Part shown: piece after piece, positions 9,115-18,244 of the stretch
Layout: each line of letters begins with the position of its first letter
Position numbering within the stretch: position 1 is the first letter of the stretch
Origin: Flavobacterium shii
GTDB lineage: Bacteria > Bacteroidota > Bacteroidia > Flavobacteriales > Flavobacteriaceae
NCBI RefSeq assembly: GCF_025847235.1
Contig: NZ_JAOZEW010000013.1
Coordinates: forward strand, 1 to 64,000
Length of the DNA: 64,000 bases
Direction of reading: 5' to 3'
Notes under the pieces: model-generated
Told to the model about the DNA's origin: nothing
The model's database searches: none
What the model saw: the letters and a program-made list of their open reading frames with translations, nothing else
Position numbers and translations under genes: made by a program

Positions 9115-9672
9115 TCAAAACCTCTCCTCAATCAACTGATTCGGTATTTGGTCAAAGTAGAGTTGTAATATATAATCACCAGTTACGATACCATTAGAGA
9201 GTAATAAATGGCCATCGGGATTATTATTCCATGTAGAGTTAGTCGAGATATGATGTACGCCACCGTGGTAGGGAGCAATATTGGTACTTAGTATTACAAT
9301 AGGTTTACCATTTTTATTCACGAGTTCTTGTCCGGGAATGAGTCTTCTGGCAATAGTATATTTTCCATTTGCTAGTAAGACAGGCTGGTCTAAACTACAA
9401 AGAATGTCTTTTTTTATCTCATCATAAACAGAAATATAAACCATCTTAGATTTTGGAGATATTGGATTGCTATCAATACTAAAAGATACTTTGGCGGTAG
9501 ACCAGAATAATTTAATTTTCCCTTTTGCAGATTTCACAAAAGCAGCTAAAACAGTATCTCCTTTACAAATATTATCAATAGACTTTATTCCTTCCGGAGT
9601 GTCTATTGACGTGTCCTGAAACAGATTATTACTTTTAAAATTAATTGAAGGTTGTGTAGAATTAGTTTTCAT
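9115..9672 (-). CDS. Degenerate Hint (hedgehog/intein-type) domain protein, probably not self-processing
   Basis: The 185-aa product follows the order of Hint blocks: NLFQDTSIDTPEGIKSIDNICKGDTVLA (residues 16-43, like block A), CSLDQPVLLANGKYTIARRLIPG (92-114, like block B), and HLLLSNGIVTGDYILQ (155-170, like the C-terminal strand). Catalytic positions look lost: the first block has Leu (NLFQDT) where active Hint domains have Cys or Ser, and the block-B TxDH-like motif reads SLDQ. It has no signal peptide and no exteins, so it is a stand-alone fold, perhaps structural or ligand-binding. It lies upstream of the PhyH-like gene on the same strand. The Hint assignment is from motif order only. 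Confidence 0.55.
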   Translation of the reverse strand: MKTNSTQPSINFKSNNLFQDTSIDTPEGIKSIDNICKGDTVLAAFVKSAKGKIKLFWSTAKVSFSIDSNPISPKSKMVYISVYDEIKKDILCSLDQPVLLANGKYTIARRLIPGQELVNKNGKPIVILSTNIAPYHGGVHHISTNSTWNNNPDGHLLLSNGIVTGDYILQLYFDQIPNQLIEERF

Positions 9673-9765
9673 AATTATATTTTAAGAAGTTATTGATTTG
9701 ATTTTAACTCTTTAAAGTATTTTTGCTTAGCAGTAAAATGAATATTGGAAATGAGGGTAGGTTAT

Positions 9766-9773
9766 CAAATGTA
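9766..9773 (-). promoter_or_regulatory. -7 element TACATTTG upstream of the Hint-like gene
   Basis: A perfect match to TAnnTTTG on the minus strand, about 95 bases before the start codon at 9672. No good TTG -33 element is seen. Confidence 0.35.
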
Positions 9774-10100
9774 GTAATTTTTTAGCATTATTTAGTAGGT
9801 ATAAATACCTGATTTTTAAATATATTGTTATAATTATGCGTAGAATGGGATTGAAGATGCAATTAAAAGAGTGTACACAGTTTATTTTTTATGTTATAAA
9901 ATGTGATACAGAGAACGTTTTTTTAGTTTAGAAGAAAATAATATGTCTTATTCTATGTGTTTTAAAACTTTTAAGGGCAAGATCTACTGTATGCTATATG
10001 GATATTTGTAGTATTAAAAAACATAGTATTTGAGTAAGGAGTCGGACAGCTTTTTTGAGTTTTAATATTGAGGTTTTTTATATTTTGATAATATTTTTGT

Positions 10101-10130
10101 AGGATGAGGAAGCTTCGGTTTTCTCATCCT
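10101..10130 (+). terminator. Orphan hairpin with T run
   Basis: Stem AGGATGAG (10101-10108) pairs with 10123-10130, loop containing AGCTTCGG, followed by six Ts. No gene ends upstream on the + strand. A TATTTTTG -7-like element directly precedes it, so it may be a short RNA or a relic. Confidence 0.55.
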
Positions 10131-10269
10131 TTTTTGGTGTAATTGATACCTTAATCTATAAGTTTAAAACCGTTTAGGAGTAAAAACAGGAAAGAGTTAA
10201 TGGTATATTTGTCAGATTTCCATTTGTCTTTTTATAAGGCAAATAGTTATTTAATATTGTTTTTTTTGT

Positions 10270-10300
10270 AAAAATGAGGAGCGAGTGTTTCCTCATTTTT
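10270..10300 (+). terminator. Second orphan hairpin with T run
   Basis: A 10-bp stem AAAAATGAGG (10270-10279) pairs with 10291-10300. Layout and loop flank (GAGGAGCGAG) resemble the hairpin at 10101. No + strand gene precedes it. Confidence 0.55.
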
Positions 10301-10345
10301 TATTTACACAAATGCCTGATAGGTTATTTACATATTATAAATAAT

Positions 10346-10790
10346 CCTGTTGGGTGTAATTAGTTTTAACACATAAAAAGGTAGATTTTGGTACTCTCGA
10401 AAAAGGTGTTTCATTTGTTTAAAAAACATCCCGTTCCGTCCCGCAATGTCATTAAGTTAAGAAACGATTTTAAAATGATTTCAGTTTTTGACTAACGATT
10501 TTTGATTTCAGATGTATTAAATCTCGTAAAATCAACAATCTTATTATTCATGAACACAAAATCAAAAATCTACAATCGTTACCTGAGCCTGAAAGTGCGA
10601 ACAGGCGAAGCAATCTTCAATCTCTTAACTTAATGACATTGCCCGAAGCTTCGGGATCGGGACTAGCTATGTGAAAGAAATGCATTTCTTGTTGTGCTCT
10701 TTTTACACATAAAATCTATGTTTCTATGCATTAAAAGAAACTTTTGCAACCCAAGCAAAGCAAATAGACAAGGTAATTACACCCAGCGGG
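10346..10790. repeat. Nested inverted repeats, MITE-like non-coding element
   Basis: Outer arms 10346-10362 and 10774-10790 match at 15 of 17 positions (core GGGTGTAATTA). Inside lies a perfect 20-bp inverted repeat, 10443-10462 with 10623-10642, framing 160 bases of non-coding DNA. Next to the inner right arm is CCCGAAGCTTCGGGA. Confidence 0.7.
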
Positions 10791-10898
10791 TTATAAATAC
10801 ACATAATATAATGGTGGCATTCTAAAGATATGGAAGTAAGTTGCGGAAATATATAGAGGAAAGTAAATTGAAGAGATATATTGAGGAAGTATATTGCG

Positions 10899-10920
10899 GA
10901 GACGCACTGCGGTGCGTCTC
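10899..10920. repeat. GC-rich 9-bp hairpin
   Basis: GAGACGCAC (10899-10907), loop TGCG, GTGCGTCTC (10912-10920). GC-rich against its surroundings. Confidence 0.7.
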
Positions 10921-11103
10921 TACCTGTGTTGTGCATAAAATCAGTTTCAGGATCTTTCATCTCTAAGTCTCAAATCTCCAGATATTTCCTCTCCAGGTCT
11001 TTCCTCTTTTTTCTCTCCTCTCCAAGTCTCTTCTCTCCTGTTAATTCGCCTTATTCTGATATACCAATAACTTTTAAGGGTTAAGGCATCTTTATTAAGG
11101 CTT

Positions 11104-11111
11104 TAATTTTG
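11104..11111 (+). promoter_or_regulatory. -7 element TAATTTTG of the T9SS cassette
   Basis: A perfect TAnnTTTG 47 bases before the ATG at 11158. The best upstream partner is TTA at 11081, spaced 20 bases away, one base off the TTG consensus. Confidence 0.5.
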
Positions 11112-11157
11112 CACCGTAATTTAAAATGCAATTTGTATAACAGATATAGATAAATGT

Positions 11158-12465
11158 ATGAAAAAAAATGACTTATATAAAGTGACAAGGTTTTCGATCG
11201 ATAGATACCCCGCTGGTATTTGGAGTCTTATGCTAATCTTATTGGTTTGCCAAAAAGGGCAGGCACAAGAAGATAACAAGTTTGTTAACGAAGGCGAAAT
11301 GAGAGTAGTAGGAGATACGTTATCTATACATTTTAATTTTGATAATTTGAAAACTGGAAAGCTTGTAAATGACGGAAACGTATTTGTTTTTGCAGATTGG
11401 TATAATGACGGAGATGTAACTTATAGCAATTCAAGTAAAGGGAAAACTTTTTTTACAGGTGATATAGAACAAAAGATTGAGGGAAGGTCAGTTACAAATT
11501 TTCAAAATCTAATTCTCGATAATACAGCTGCACTAACACCTATTCATTTGGGTGCAATAATTACAATCAATGATAAGGCAACATTTATAAATGGAGTAGT
11601 AGATGCATCTCTCAAAAACAGTAAGGTTGTTTTTAATGAAAATGCTAGTCATACTGATGCCAGTGATTTAAGTTTTATTGATGGAAGAGTAGAGAAAAAG
11701 GGAAATAATGTGTTTGAATTTCCTGTTGGAAATGACCTTTATTTCAGACCTTCTTATCATGCTGTGAGTAATAATATAGGTGATATATATACGACTCAAT
11801 ATTTTTATAAAAACTCAGATGATCTGCATAAGCATTCAATAAAAGACGAATCTATTTTGGTCATTAATGATAAAGAATATTGGAATGTAACAAAGGATCA
11901 GGGAGATGATAAAATTATATTAAGCTTAACGTTAGATTCAGCTACTACTCCACCTGAGTTTTTTAACCTAAATGAAGATACAAAAATAGTTATAGTACGT
12001 TGGGATGATGCTTCGGGTATGTGGGTAAATGAAAAAGGAGAAGTAGATCCATTTCCGAGTGCAAGCAAAGGTACCGGGTACACACAATTGTTAACATCGC
12101 AAGTTAGCGGATATGGCATTTTTACAATGGCACTCGTTAAGAAAGATGCACCAACACCACTTGACGTAATTGTTTACAATGCAATCTCACCAAATGGGGA
12201 TGGAATAAATGATACCTTCCTTATTAAAGGGATTAATCAATTTCCTGATAATACAGTCGAAATATACAACCGTTGGGGGGTAAGAGTATATGAAGCAAAA
12301 TCATATAATGAGAGTGATGTAATGTTTACAGGATATTCTGATGGACGTGTTACAGTAAACAAAGGAGAGAAGCTTCCTACAGGAACTTATTTTTACATAT
12401 TGAAATACAATAATGGCGAAAAAGGAATTGAAAAAGCAGGATATCTATATATCAATAATCAATAA
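11158..12465 (+). CDS. Secreted protein with gliding-motility-associated (CHU_C, type B) C-terminal sorting domain
   Basis: The 435-aa product has an N-terminal export signal (hydrophobic stretch ~22-33, then GQAQ at 34-37) and a C-terminal CHU_C domain from about residue 335 (NAISPNGDGINDTF, VEIYNRWGVRVYEA, LPTGTYFYILKY, KAGYLYI), the type B T9SS targeting signal. The ~300-residue middle is beta-rich and unassigned, with short repeats of N-G-V and D-G-R turns. It heads a three-gene run with a PorP/SprF protein and an OmpA/PD40 protein. Such partners are known to help secretion or anchoring of type B cargo, so this is probably their dedicated cargo. Confidence 0.85.
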   Translation: MKKNDLYKVTRFSIDRYPAGIWSLMLILLVCQKGQAQEDNKFVNEGEMRVVGDTLSIHFNFDNLKTGKLVNDGNVFVFADWYNDGDVTYSNSSKGKTFFTGDIEQKIEGRSVTNFQNLILDNTAALTPIHLGAIITINDKATFINGVVDASLKNSKVVFNENASHTDASDLSFIDGRVEKKGNNVFEFPVGNDLYFRPSYHAVSNNIGDIYTTQYFYKNSDDLHKHSIKDESILVINDKEYWNVTKDQGDDKIILSLTLDSATTPPEFFNLNEDTKIVIVRWDDASGMWVNEKGEVDPFPSASKGTGYTQLLTSQVSGYGIFTMALVKKDAPTPLDVIVYNAISPNGDGINDTFLIKGINQFPDNTVEIYNRWGVRVYEAKSYNESDVMFTGYSDGRVTVNKGEKLPTGTYFYILKYNNGEKGIEKAGYLYINNQ

Positions 12466-12501
12466 GATTTTAAAATTAAAGAATTAAAATAATTAGAACT
12501 A

Positions 12502-13422
12502 ATGAAAAAGTTTTTTTACATAGTAATACTATTGTTTTTAGGAATTCTTGAAGCTTCGGCTCAGCAAGAATCGCAGTATTCACAATACATGTATAATACT
12601 ATGACTTTTAATCCTGGTTATACAGGTTCAAGAGAAGTAGTAAGTGCAATGGGATTATACAGAACACAATGGGTGGGATTAGAAGGCGCACCAAAAACGA
12701 TGAACTTTTCGATACAAAGCCCATTAGGATATCATGGTAACGGTATTGGATTAAATATATTAAGTGATGAAATCGGACCAACAAAAAATACCGATGTGAT
12801 GCTTAATTATGCTTATACGATTTTAACAGGTACAGATTTAAAATTCTCTTTTGGTATTTCGGCAGGATTTCAAAATCTGGATATTGATTATACCAAGTTA
12901 AATGTCGAGAATAAGGCAGATGGATATTTAAGCGGTACCGAATCACAGTTTTCTCCAAATGTAGGGGCAGGGGTTTACGTACATACTTACAATTGGTATG
13001 TAGGTTTGTCTGTACCTAAATTTTTAAGCACAAAGCATAAGAATGATGATGTTGCGATGACACAGGTTACACAAAGATCTCACTTTTATTTAATAGGAGG
13101 TTATGTATTTGACATTAATCCTTACTTAAAATTTAAACCGGCTGCACTGTTAAAAGTAGTTAGTGGAGCTCCAATTGCAGTCGATGTATCTGGGAATTTT
13201 TTAATCAATAATAAATTTACGTTAGGGGCAGCATATCGTTTAAATGCCGGTGTAAGTGGCTTGGCAGGTTTTCAGGTTACAGATGGTATCCAAGTAGGAT
13301 ACGGATATGATTATGATACGAACAAGTTAGGGAACTACAATTCAGGTTCACATGAGCTTTTTATGAGATTTGATCTTTTCAATAAGATTAATAAACGAAT
13401 GATAAATCCAAGATTCTTTTAA
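12502..13422 (+). CDS. PorP/SprF family type IX secretion membrane protein
   Basis: The 306-aa product has a signal peptide ending ASA, then the family hallmark QQESQYSQYMYNTMTFNPGYTGSR. The body is an alternating beta pattern of an outer-membrane barrel ending in MRFDLF near the C-terminus. Length fits PorP/SprF proteins (about 300-330 aa). SprF in F. johnsoniae is needed to export its neighbour SprB; by analogy this one should serve the CHU_C cargo 36 bases upstream. The next gene follows within a few bases, so they are co-transcribed. Confidence 0.88.
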   Translation: MKKFFYIVILLFLGILEASAQQESQYSQYMYNTMTFNPGYTGSREVVSAMGLYRTQWVGLEGAPKTMNFSIQSPLGYHGNGIGLNILSDEIGPTKNTDVMLNYAYTILTGTDLKFSFGISAGFQNLDIDYTKLNVENKADGYLSGTESQFSPNVGAGVYVHTYNWYVGLSVPKFLSTKHKNDDVAMTQVTQRSHFYLIGGYVFDINPYLKFKPAALLKVVSGAPIAVDVSGNFLINNKFTLGAAYRLNAGVSGLAGFQVTDGIQVGYGYDYDTNKLGNYNSGSHELFMRFDLFNKINKRMINPRFF

Positions 13423-13442
13423 TAATGATTATAAAAATACAT

Positions 13443-15407
13443 ATGAAAAAATATTTTTTACTTTTGATAGTCTTATTAGGATTGCAAAATTCTTATTCGC
13501 AGACTAAATTAATTAATAAAGCTGAAAAACAATACGATCAATTGGCATATGCATCAGTTAATTCTGGTGATTTGTATGATAAATTAATTGAGAAAGAGTA
13601 TAGCTCTTCAGCAGTATATGCAAAACTAGGTGATTCTTATTACTTTAATGGGGATTATAAAAATGCCTTAAAAGCATATGATCAAATAAGCAAGTTAAAA
13701 GATAACTATGTTTTTACGAATGAACAGTTATTTAGATATGCACAATCTTTAAAGTCGAATGGACGCTATGATGAAGCAGCAAAAGTTATAAAACAACTTA
13801 ACACTAAATCGGGTAAAGAAGCAATAAACCCAAGTACAGATTACCTGAAAGATATTAAAAAACAATCAAGTAGGTATTCGATTAAACTTGTTACTGCCAA
13901 CTCTAAAATGCCAGATTATGGTACAGCATTTTATAAAGAGAATCAAGTGATTTTTACTTCTGCGAGAGATACAAATGTTGTTAAGAGGTATAAAGATGCC
14001 TGGACAGGAAAACCTTATTTTAAACTTTATGAAGCAACAATTACTCCAGATGGGGATTTAATAAATCCAAAGAAACTTACAGGGAAAATTAATTCGGTTT
14101 TTCATCAATCAACGCCAGTAATTACAAATGATGGAAATCAAATGTATTTTACCAGAAGTAATTTTTTAGGAAATAAGCTTGGTGAAGATGATACAAAAAC
14201 AAATCGTCTTAAAATTTACAGAGCAACACTTGTAAATGGAATTTGGGATAAAATAGAAGATTTATCTATTAATAGTAATGCTTATTCTAATGCGCATCCA
14301 GCATTAACGCCAGATGGTAAAAGTATGATTTTTGCTTCGGATAGATCAGGGTCTTTAGGACAGACCGATTTATATGAAGTTGAAATAAAAGCAGATGGTA
14401 CTTTTGGAGAACCTAAGAATATGGGTGCGTCTATAAATACTATAGGAAGAGAAACATTTCCATTCATAACTAAATCAGGACAACTTTATTTCTCATCAGA
14501 TGGGCAGTCGGGACTTGGGGGATTGGATGTTTTTGCAGCAATAAAAAATAAAGATAATAGTTATGCTGTTGTAAATCTGGGAGAACCTATAAACTCCGGT
14601 AATGATGATTTTGGATTTGCAATAAACTCAGATAATCAAAAAGGTTTTTTTAGTTCTAATAGAACTAATGATGATCAGATTTATAGCTTAAAAGAATTAG
14701 AACCTCTTAAAGAAGTTAAGCTTGAAGCTACTGTTTTTGGTAAAATTTATGATGATAAAACGGGAGATCCATTGCCAAAAGTTAAGATTATAGTATATGA
14801 CGCAGATAATAAAAAAGTAGATGAGTTTTACACCGATAATGCAGGTGAATATTTATTGAAAGTTCCTGGTGGAGATTATACTTTGATGTATGAAAAACAA
14901 GGTTATGAATTAACTAAAGATTCTATATCTGTAACTGGAGGTGAAGATTCTATAATGATGGATAAACATCTTAAAATAGACTCTAAAGCTACACATTTAA
15001 CAAGTGAAGATAATCAATTGGTAACAGATGGTTCCGACTTAACAAAAAATCTTGGATTAAAACCAATTTATTTTGATCTGAATGGAACGAGAATTAAAAA
15101 AGCATCACTAAAAGAATTGAATAAAGTGGTACAGCTTTTAAAAGACTATCCTGCAATGACAATTGATATTAGATCGCATACAGATAGCCAGGGAAATAAT
15201 AACTATAATATGAAACTATCTGATAGGAGAGCACAATCGACTATTAAATATCTTATTGATAAAGGTGTGAAAGCAGAAAGAGTTACTGGAAAAGGATATG
15301 GGGAGACTCAAATATTAAACAAATGTTTAGATGGTGTAAAATGTTCAGACAAAGAGCATCAGCTAAACAGACGATCAGAATTTATCATATCGTTTAATAA
15401 TAAGTAA
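13443..15407 (+). CDS. OmpA/PD40/carboxypeptidase-regulatory-like protein (PorE-like)
   Basis: I place the start at the ATG at 13443, which gives MKKYFLLLIVLLGLQNSYSQ, a clean signal peptide; the frame also has an ATG at 13425. Order in the 654-aa protein: TPR-like repeats (~30-130), a PD40/WD40-like propeller (~140-420, HPALTPDGKSMIFASDRSG), a carboxypeptidase-regulatory-like beta domain (~430-500, VFGKIYDDKTGDPLPKV), and a C-terminal OmpA domain (~535-650, TDSQGNNNYNMKLSDRRAQS) that should bind peptidoglycan. This matches P. gingivalis PorE-type proteins, which help anchor T9SS parts in the periplasm. Third gene of the cassette, followed by a terminator. Confidence 0.85.
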   Translation: MKKYFLLLIVLLGLQNSYSQTKLINKAEKQYDQLAYASVNSGDLYDKLIEKEYSSSAVYAKLGDSYYFNGDYKNALKAYDQISKLKDNYVFTNEQLFRYAQSLKSNGRYDEAAKVIKQLNTKSGKEAINPSTDYLKDIKKQSSRYSIKLVTANSKMPDYGTAFYKENQVIFTSARDTNVVKRYKDAWTGKPYFKLYEATITPDGDLINPKKLTGKINSVFHQSTPVITNDGNQMYFTRSNFLGNKLGEDDTKTNRLKIYRATLVNGIWDKIEDLSINSNAYSNAHPALTPDGKSMIFASDRSGSLGQTDLYEVEIKADGTFGEPKNMGASINTIGRETFPFITKSGQLYFSSDGQSGLGGLDVFAAIKNKDNSYAVVNLGEPINSGNDDFGFAINSDNQKGFFSSNRTNDDQIYSLKELEPLKEVKLEATVFGKIYDDKTGDPLPKVKIIVYDADNKKVDEFYTDNAGEYLLKVPGGDYTLMYEKQGYELTKDSISVTGGEDSIMMDKHLKIDSKATHLTSEDNQLVTDGSDLTKNLGLKPIYFDLNGTRIKKASLKELNKVVQLLKDYPAMTIDIRSHTDSQGNNNYNMKLSDRRAQSTIKYLIDKGVKAERVTGKGYGETQILNKCLDGVKCSDKEHQLNRRSEFIISFNNK

Positions 15408-15432
15408 GTTGTAAATTTAAAATAGAATGTTT

Positions 15433-15465
15433 AAAAAGTGGGTATCGTTTTGATATCCACTTTTT
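15433..15465 (+). terminator. Terminator of the T9SS cassette
   Basis: A 14-bp stem (one G-U pair), 15433-15446 with 15452-15465, followed by Ts, 25 bases after the OmpA-family gene. Confidence 0.88.
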
Positions 15466-15983
15466 TTGTTTATTATGTTTGTTTAAAGGGGCAAAGGTTC
15501 TGAGATTAAAAAAGAGGAGAAATGCAAGATGCAAGACTGGAACTAAAAACCGAGACTGAAAACTAAAAGCTTTGTGCCCTTTGCTGTTAATTTTTTTTGC
15601 CACAGATTTCAAGAATTAAAAAGATTTCCATGTTGTCTATAAAGTAACGAGGATGATATAGATTTGCTGCTGTAAAACAGATTTTTAAAACCTTGCAAAC
15701 TTTGTGTTTAATTTTTTCTTGAACAGATTTCAAGAAAGTGCAGTTTGGGGCTTTGACAAAGAGTTGCTAACTTAAATTGTCTATAGAACGCGGATCCCGA
15801 AGTTTCGGGATCTGCGTTTCTTTCGCAAAGAGTTAGATAGAATTAAAAGGATTAAAATTTTGCGAACTTAGCGGTTAAACCACTGAGACTGGAAACTAAA
15901 AGCTTAGCGTCCTTAGCGTAATTCCTTGCGAGCTTTGCGGTTAAGCAACTGAAAACTGAAAACTTTTACGATTAACTCCTCAA
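15466..15983. other. Intergenic region with interspersed repeat copies and palindrome
   Basis: About 500 bases between convergent transcripts, no gene seen. It contains diverged copies of the polypurine repeat (about 15498-15575 and 15890-15970; words such as CTGAGACTGGAAACTAAAAG and TTAGCGTCCTTAGCG) and an imperfect 15-bp palindrome at 15787-15818. Confidence 0.6.
15787..15818. repeat. 15-bp inverted repeat around GGATCCCGAA
   Basis: 15787-15801 pairs with 15804-15818 with one G-U, leaving almost no loop. Its core (ATCCCGA...TCGGGAT) matches that of the palindrome at 7918-7979, so both belong to one dispersed family. Confidence 0.75.
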
Positions 15984-17033
15984 CTACATATCATTTTCTC
16001 GTTGGATATAAGGAACAGAAAATTGGGAAGCGACCTGTTTTTTCTTAATCTTTTTTATAAAATCTTGTGAAGGCTTCCTATGGAAAAGATCATAATATTT
16101 TGTACAGAAATAGCTTAGTTTAGTATAATTTAACTCATAAATCACTTCGGTTAAAGTGCTGTAATCTCCGCTTTGTAAAAGCTTGTAGGCAAGAAGCATT
16201 TTCTCTTTTATAAAGAGATTATTTGGGGTATTATGGAATTCTTTTTTAAATAACATTTTATATTTGGAAGGTGACATTCCTGCCATTTTAGATAAAAAAG
16301 GAACAGATGGGAATGGGTTATATAAATGATCCAGTAGATATGTTTTAGTTTTAGCGATGGCTTCTATCTCAATTTCAGTACTTTCATTTTTTACAGCTGC
16401 CGAGTTTGAATATCTATTTAAAAAATTCCCTAATAATTTTAAAGATGTACCTTTTAAATAAGGTTCAAATGAGGAATCAAAAACAGATTTACTCTTAAGT
16501 GACTGTATTAGTAATATGCTATTACTGTCGATATTGTCGTAGTAGTAAGGAGCTTTTTTTTCGATTGTAATTTTTCGATTAGTAAATTCTTCACTAGGAT
16601 GATTTTCTACGAACTCATTCAATAGTTTCTTGTCTACGAGCAAACGTAAAGCTAATGTTCTTTGTCCTACTGCAGGCTCAAAAGAGCTCTCAATATTATT
16701 ATTTATAATTGCTAAGCCTAAATTAATAGAAGAGCCAATTTTGTAATCTATGTTATCTATTTTTATTAAATTGGCTTGGTCACTTTGATCAAAATGAAAA
16801 ATATATAATTCATCTTCAGATTTAAGTCTGTTTATTTTTATAGGTGTTGATAAAACAAAATCCATAAAGAATGCCGAAATACCAGGTGTGATTTGAGTAA
16901 AAAAGGAGTGTCCATGACCCAGAGTTTTTGGAAGTACAATTATTTTATTATCAATAAGTTCTCCTCCTATTTCTTCGGCTAATTGATGTTGCCATTCGGG
17001 AGTCAAACTGTAAAAGTGAGTAAAGTTTTTCAT
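15984..17033 (-). CDS. AraC family transcriptional regulator
   Basis: The 349-aa product ends with an AraC-type DNA-binding domain (about residues 230-325; PFLSKMAGMSPSKYKMLFKKEF and YDLFHRKPSQDF). The N-terminal ~200 residues match in layout, though more distantly, those of the next two regulators (opening with MKNFTHFYSLTPEW and the G-I-x-A/Y-F/Y segment). No membrane segments. It lies 40 bases downstream of the 17074 gene on the same strand, so it may be co-transcribed. Ligand and targets are unknown. Confidence 0.85.
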   Translation of the reverse strand: MKNFTHFYSLTPEWQHQLAEEIGGELIDNKIIVLPKTLGHGHSFFTQITPGISAFFMDFVLSTPIKINRLKSEDELYIFHFDQSDQANLIKIDNIDYKIGSSINLGLAIINNNIESSFEPAVGQRTLALRLLVDKKLLNEFVENHPSEEFTNRKITIEKKAPYYYDNIDSNSILLIQSLKSKSVFDSSFEPYLKGTSLKLLGNFLNRYSNSAAVKNESTEIEIEAIAKTKTYLLDHLYNPFPSVPFLSKMAGMSPSKYKMLFKKEFHNTPNNLFIKEKMLLAYKLLQSGDYSTLTEVIYELNYTKLSYFCTKYYDLFHRKPSQDFIKKIKKKQVASQFSVPYIQRENDM

Positions 17034-17073
17034 AGATGAATATGCTGTTTATCTTTGTTAAGAGTTGAAAATA

Positions 17074-18054
17074 TTATAGTTGATTAATGAAATTTTTGGG
17101 AGATATTCCAAACTGTTCTTTAAATTTTGAAGCAAAATAAGAGTTATTGGTAAAGTTAAGCTTATCCGAAACTTGTAATATAGACAATTGATTTTCTTCT
17201 AGAAGCTCTTTGGCTTTAAGAAGTTTATTATCCATAAAAAAAGTATTAGGCGTTATGCCAGTAATTTTTTTAAATATATTTTTAAATTTTGATTCAGACA
17301 TATTCGCCTTACTTGCCATTAATTTAATAGTAGGGAAATGATCTTCGATATTACTGATTAAAAACATTTGTATTGCTACTATATTGGCCAAATCAGCCTC
17401 GTTTACAGTTTGAATGATAATTCTATGGCTTGCCATTTTCTTTAAATAATTAGCAAGTAATAGCTGTACTGTTCCTATGAGGTTTAAATCAAATATAGGT
17501 CCTCCTACTTTTAATTTTCGTAAATCGGTTAGTATATGATAACTTTCGCTGCTCATCCTGTCAAATCGTATGATTGTGTTTTTTGTAGGGTCGGTTATTT
17601 TATCTATATCACGAAAATTTATATTGTTTTTCTTTGCAAATGATTCTATTGTATTTTTTTTTACAAAAATGCAAAGCACATAGGTCTTACTTCCAGCTTT
17701 TACAAAATAATTGGATTCCAACGCACTATCAATAACAGACAAGTTGTATTGCCAACGACCTACATTATGCAAATAGTTTTTACTTGATAATGTTGCTTCG
17801 CCTTCGGTTAGGTTATAATACATTCCAACGAAATCATTGGTCATATTTTTCTGGATTAGGTGTAAATTTTTATTATACGCCACATCAATGTAATATGCTA
17901 TAATCCCTTCTCCACAATCGAGAAAATATCTGGTTCCGGATTGTATACTCTCTGGAATAATTATAAAATTACCATCAACTTTTCCTTCTAACTTACTAGC
18001 TAAAGGAGCTACCCAATCTAAATCGGCGCTATATGAATGTTCAATTGTTTTCAA
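17074..18054 (-). CDS. AraC family transcriptional regulator, paralogue A
   Basis: 326 aa with the AraC helix-turn-helix domain at about 225-326 (IKLMASKANMSESKFKNIFKK, LNFTNNSYFASKFKEQFGISP). It is the same length as the protein encoded at 18245-19225 and is identical over most aligned residues, including MKTI(E/K)HSY at the start and FVxKAGSK-type and DRMSSES segments, so the two arose by tandem duplication. The N-terminal part has no recognised cupin motif. Role unknown. Confidence 0.87.
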   Translation of the reverse strand: MKTIEHSYSADLDWVAPLASKLEGKVDGNFIIIPESIQSGTRYFLDCGEGIIAYYIDVAYNKNLHLIQKNMTNDFVGMYYNLTEGEATLSSKNYLHNVGRWQYNLSVIDSALESNYFVKAGSKTYVLCIFVKKNTIESFAKKNNINFRDIDKITDPTKNTIIRFDRMSSESYHILTDLRKLKVGGPIFDLNLIGTVQLLLANYLKKMASHRIIIQTVNEADLANIVAIQMFLISNIEDHFPTIKLMASKANMSESKFKNIFKKITGITPNTFFMDNKLLKAKELLEENQLSILQVSDKLNFTNNSYFASKFKEQFGISPKNFINQL

Positions 18055-18244
18055 TTTTATATGTATTTTTGTACTATAAAGTTAGTTTTTTTAGAGTTAA
18101 ATAATTGATTTTCAGTAATTATTAATATTATTCGTATGTTGTTTTTTATTCTGTGCAGGGTAGATACCATAGCCAGGGATTAAAACATAATTTAATTATC
18201 CATTGATTTTGACATACAGAGTTATAATTAGTGTTTTTTTATAC

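Larger units (their letters stand above)
9673..11157. other. 1.5-kb repeat-rich non-coding region
   Basis: I find no convincing gene here; the longest frames (about 70-80 codons near 10724-11084) overlap repeats and lack protein-like composition. Contents: a minus-strand -7 element for the Hint gene, two hairpins resembling terminators (10101-10130, 10270-10300), nested inverted repeats (10346-10790), a 9-bp GC-rich hairpin (10899-10920), a polypyrimidine repeat (about 10958-11042) and a promoter for the 11158 cassette. Confidence 0.6.

Noticed and set aside
10724..11084. ORFs of 67-78 codons on both strands
   Set aside because: They cross the GC-rich hairpin and the polypyrimidine repeat, have no protein-like pattern and no conserved start context.
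15394..15612. 72-codon minus-strand ORF after the OmpA-family gene
   Set aside because: It overlaps a terminator and a copy of the interspersed repeat; a similar false N-terminus (FxNLRTFxPL) appears upstream of the 2H phosphoesterase gene, showing it comes from repeat DNA.
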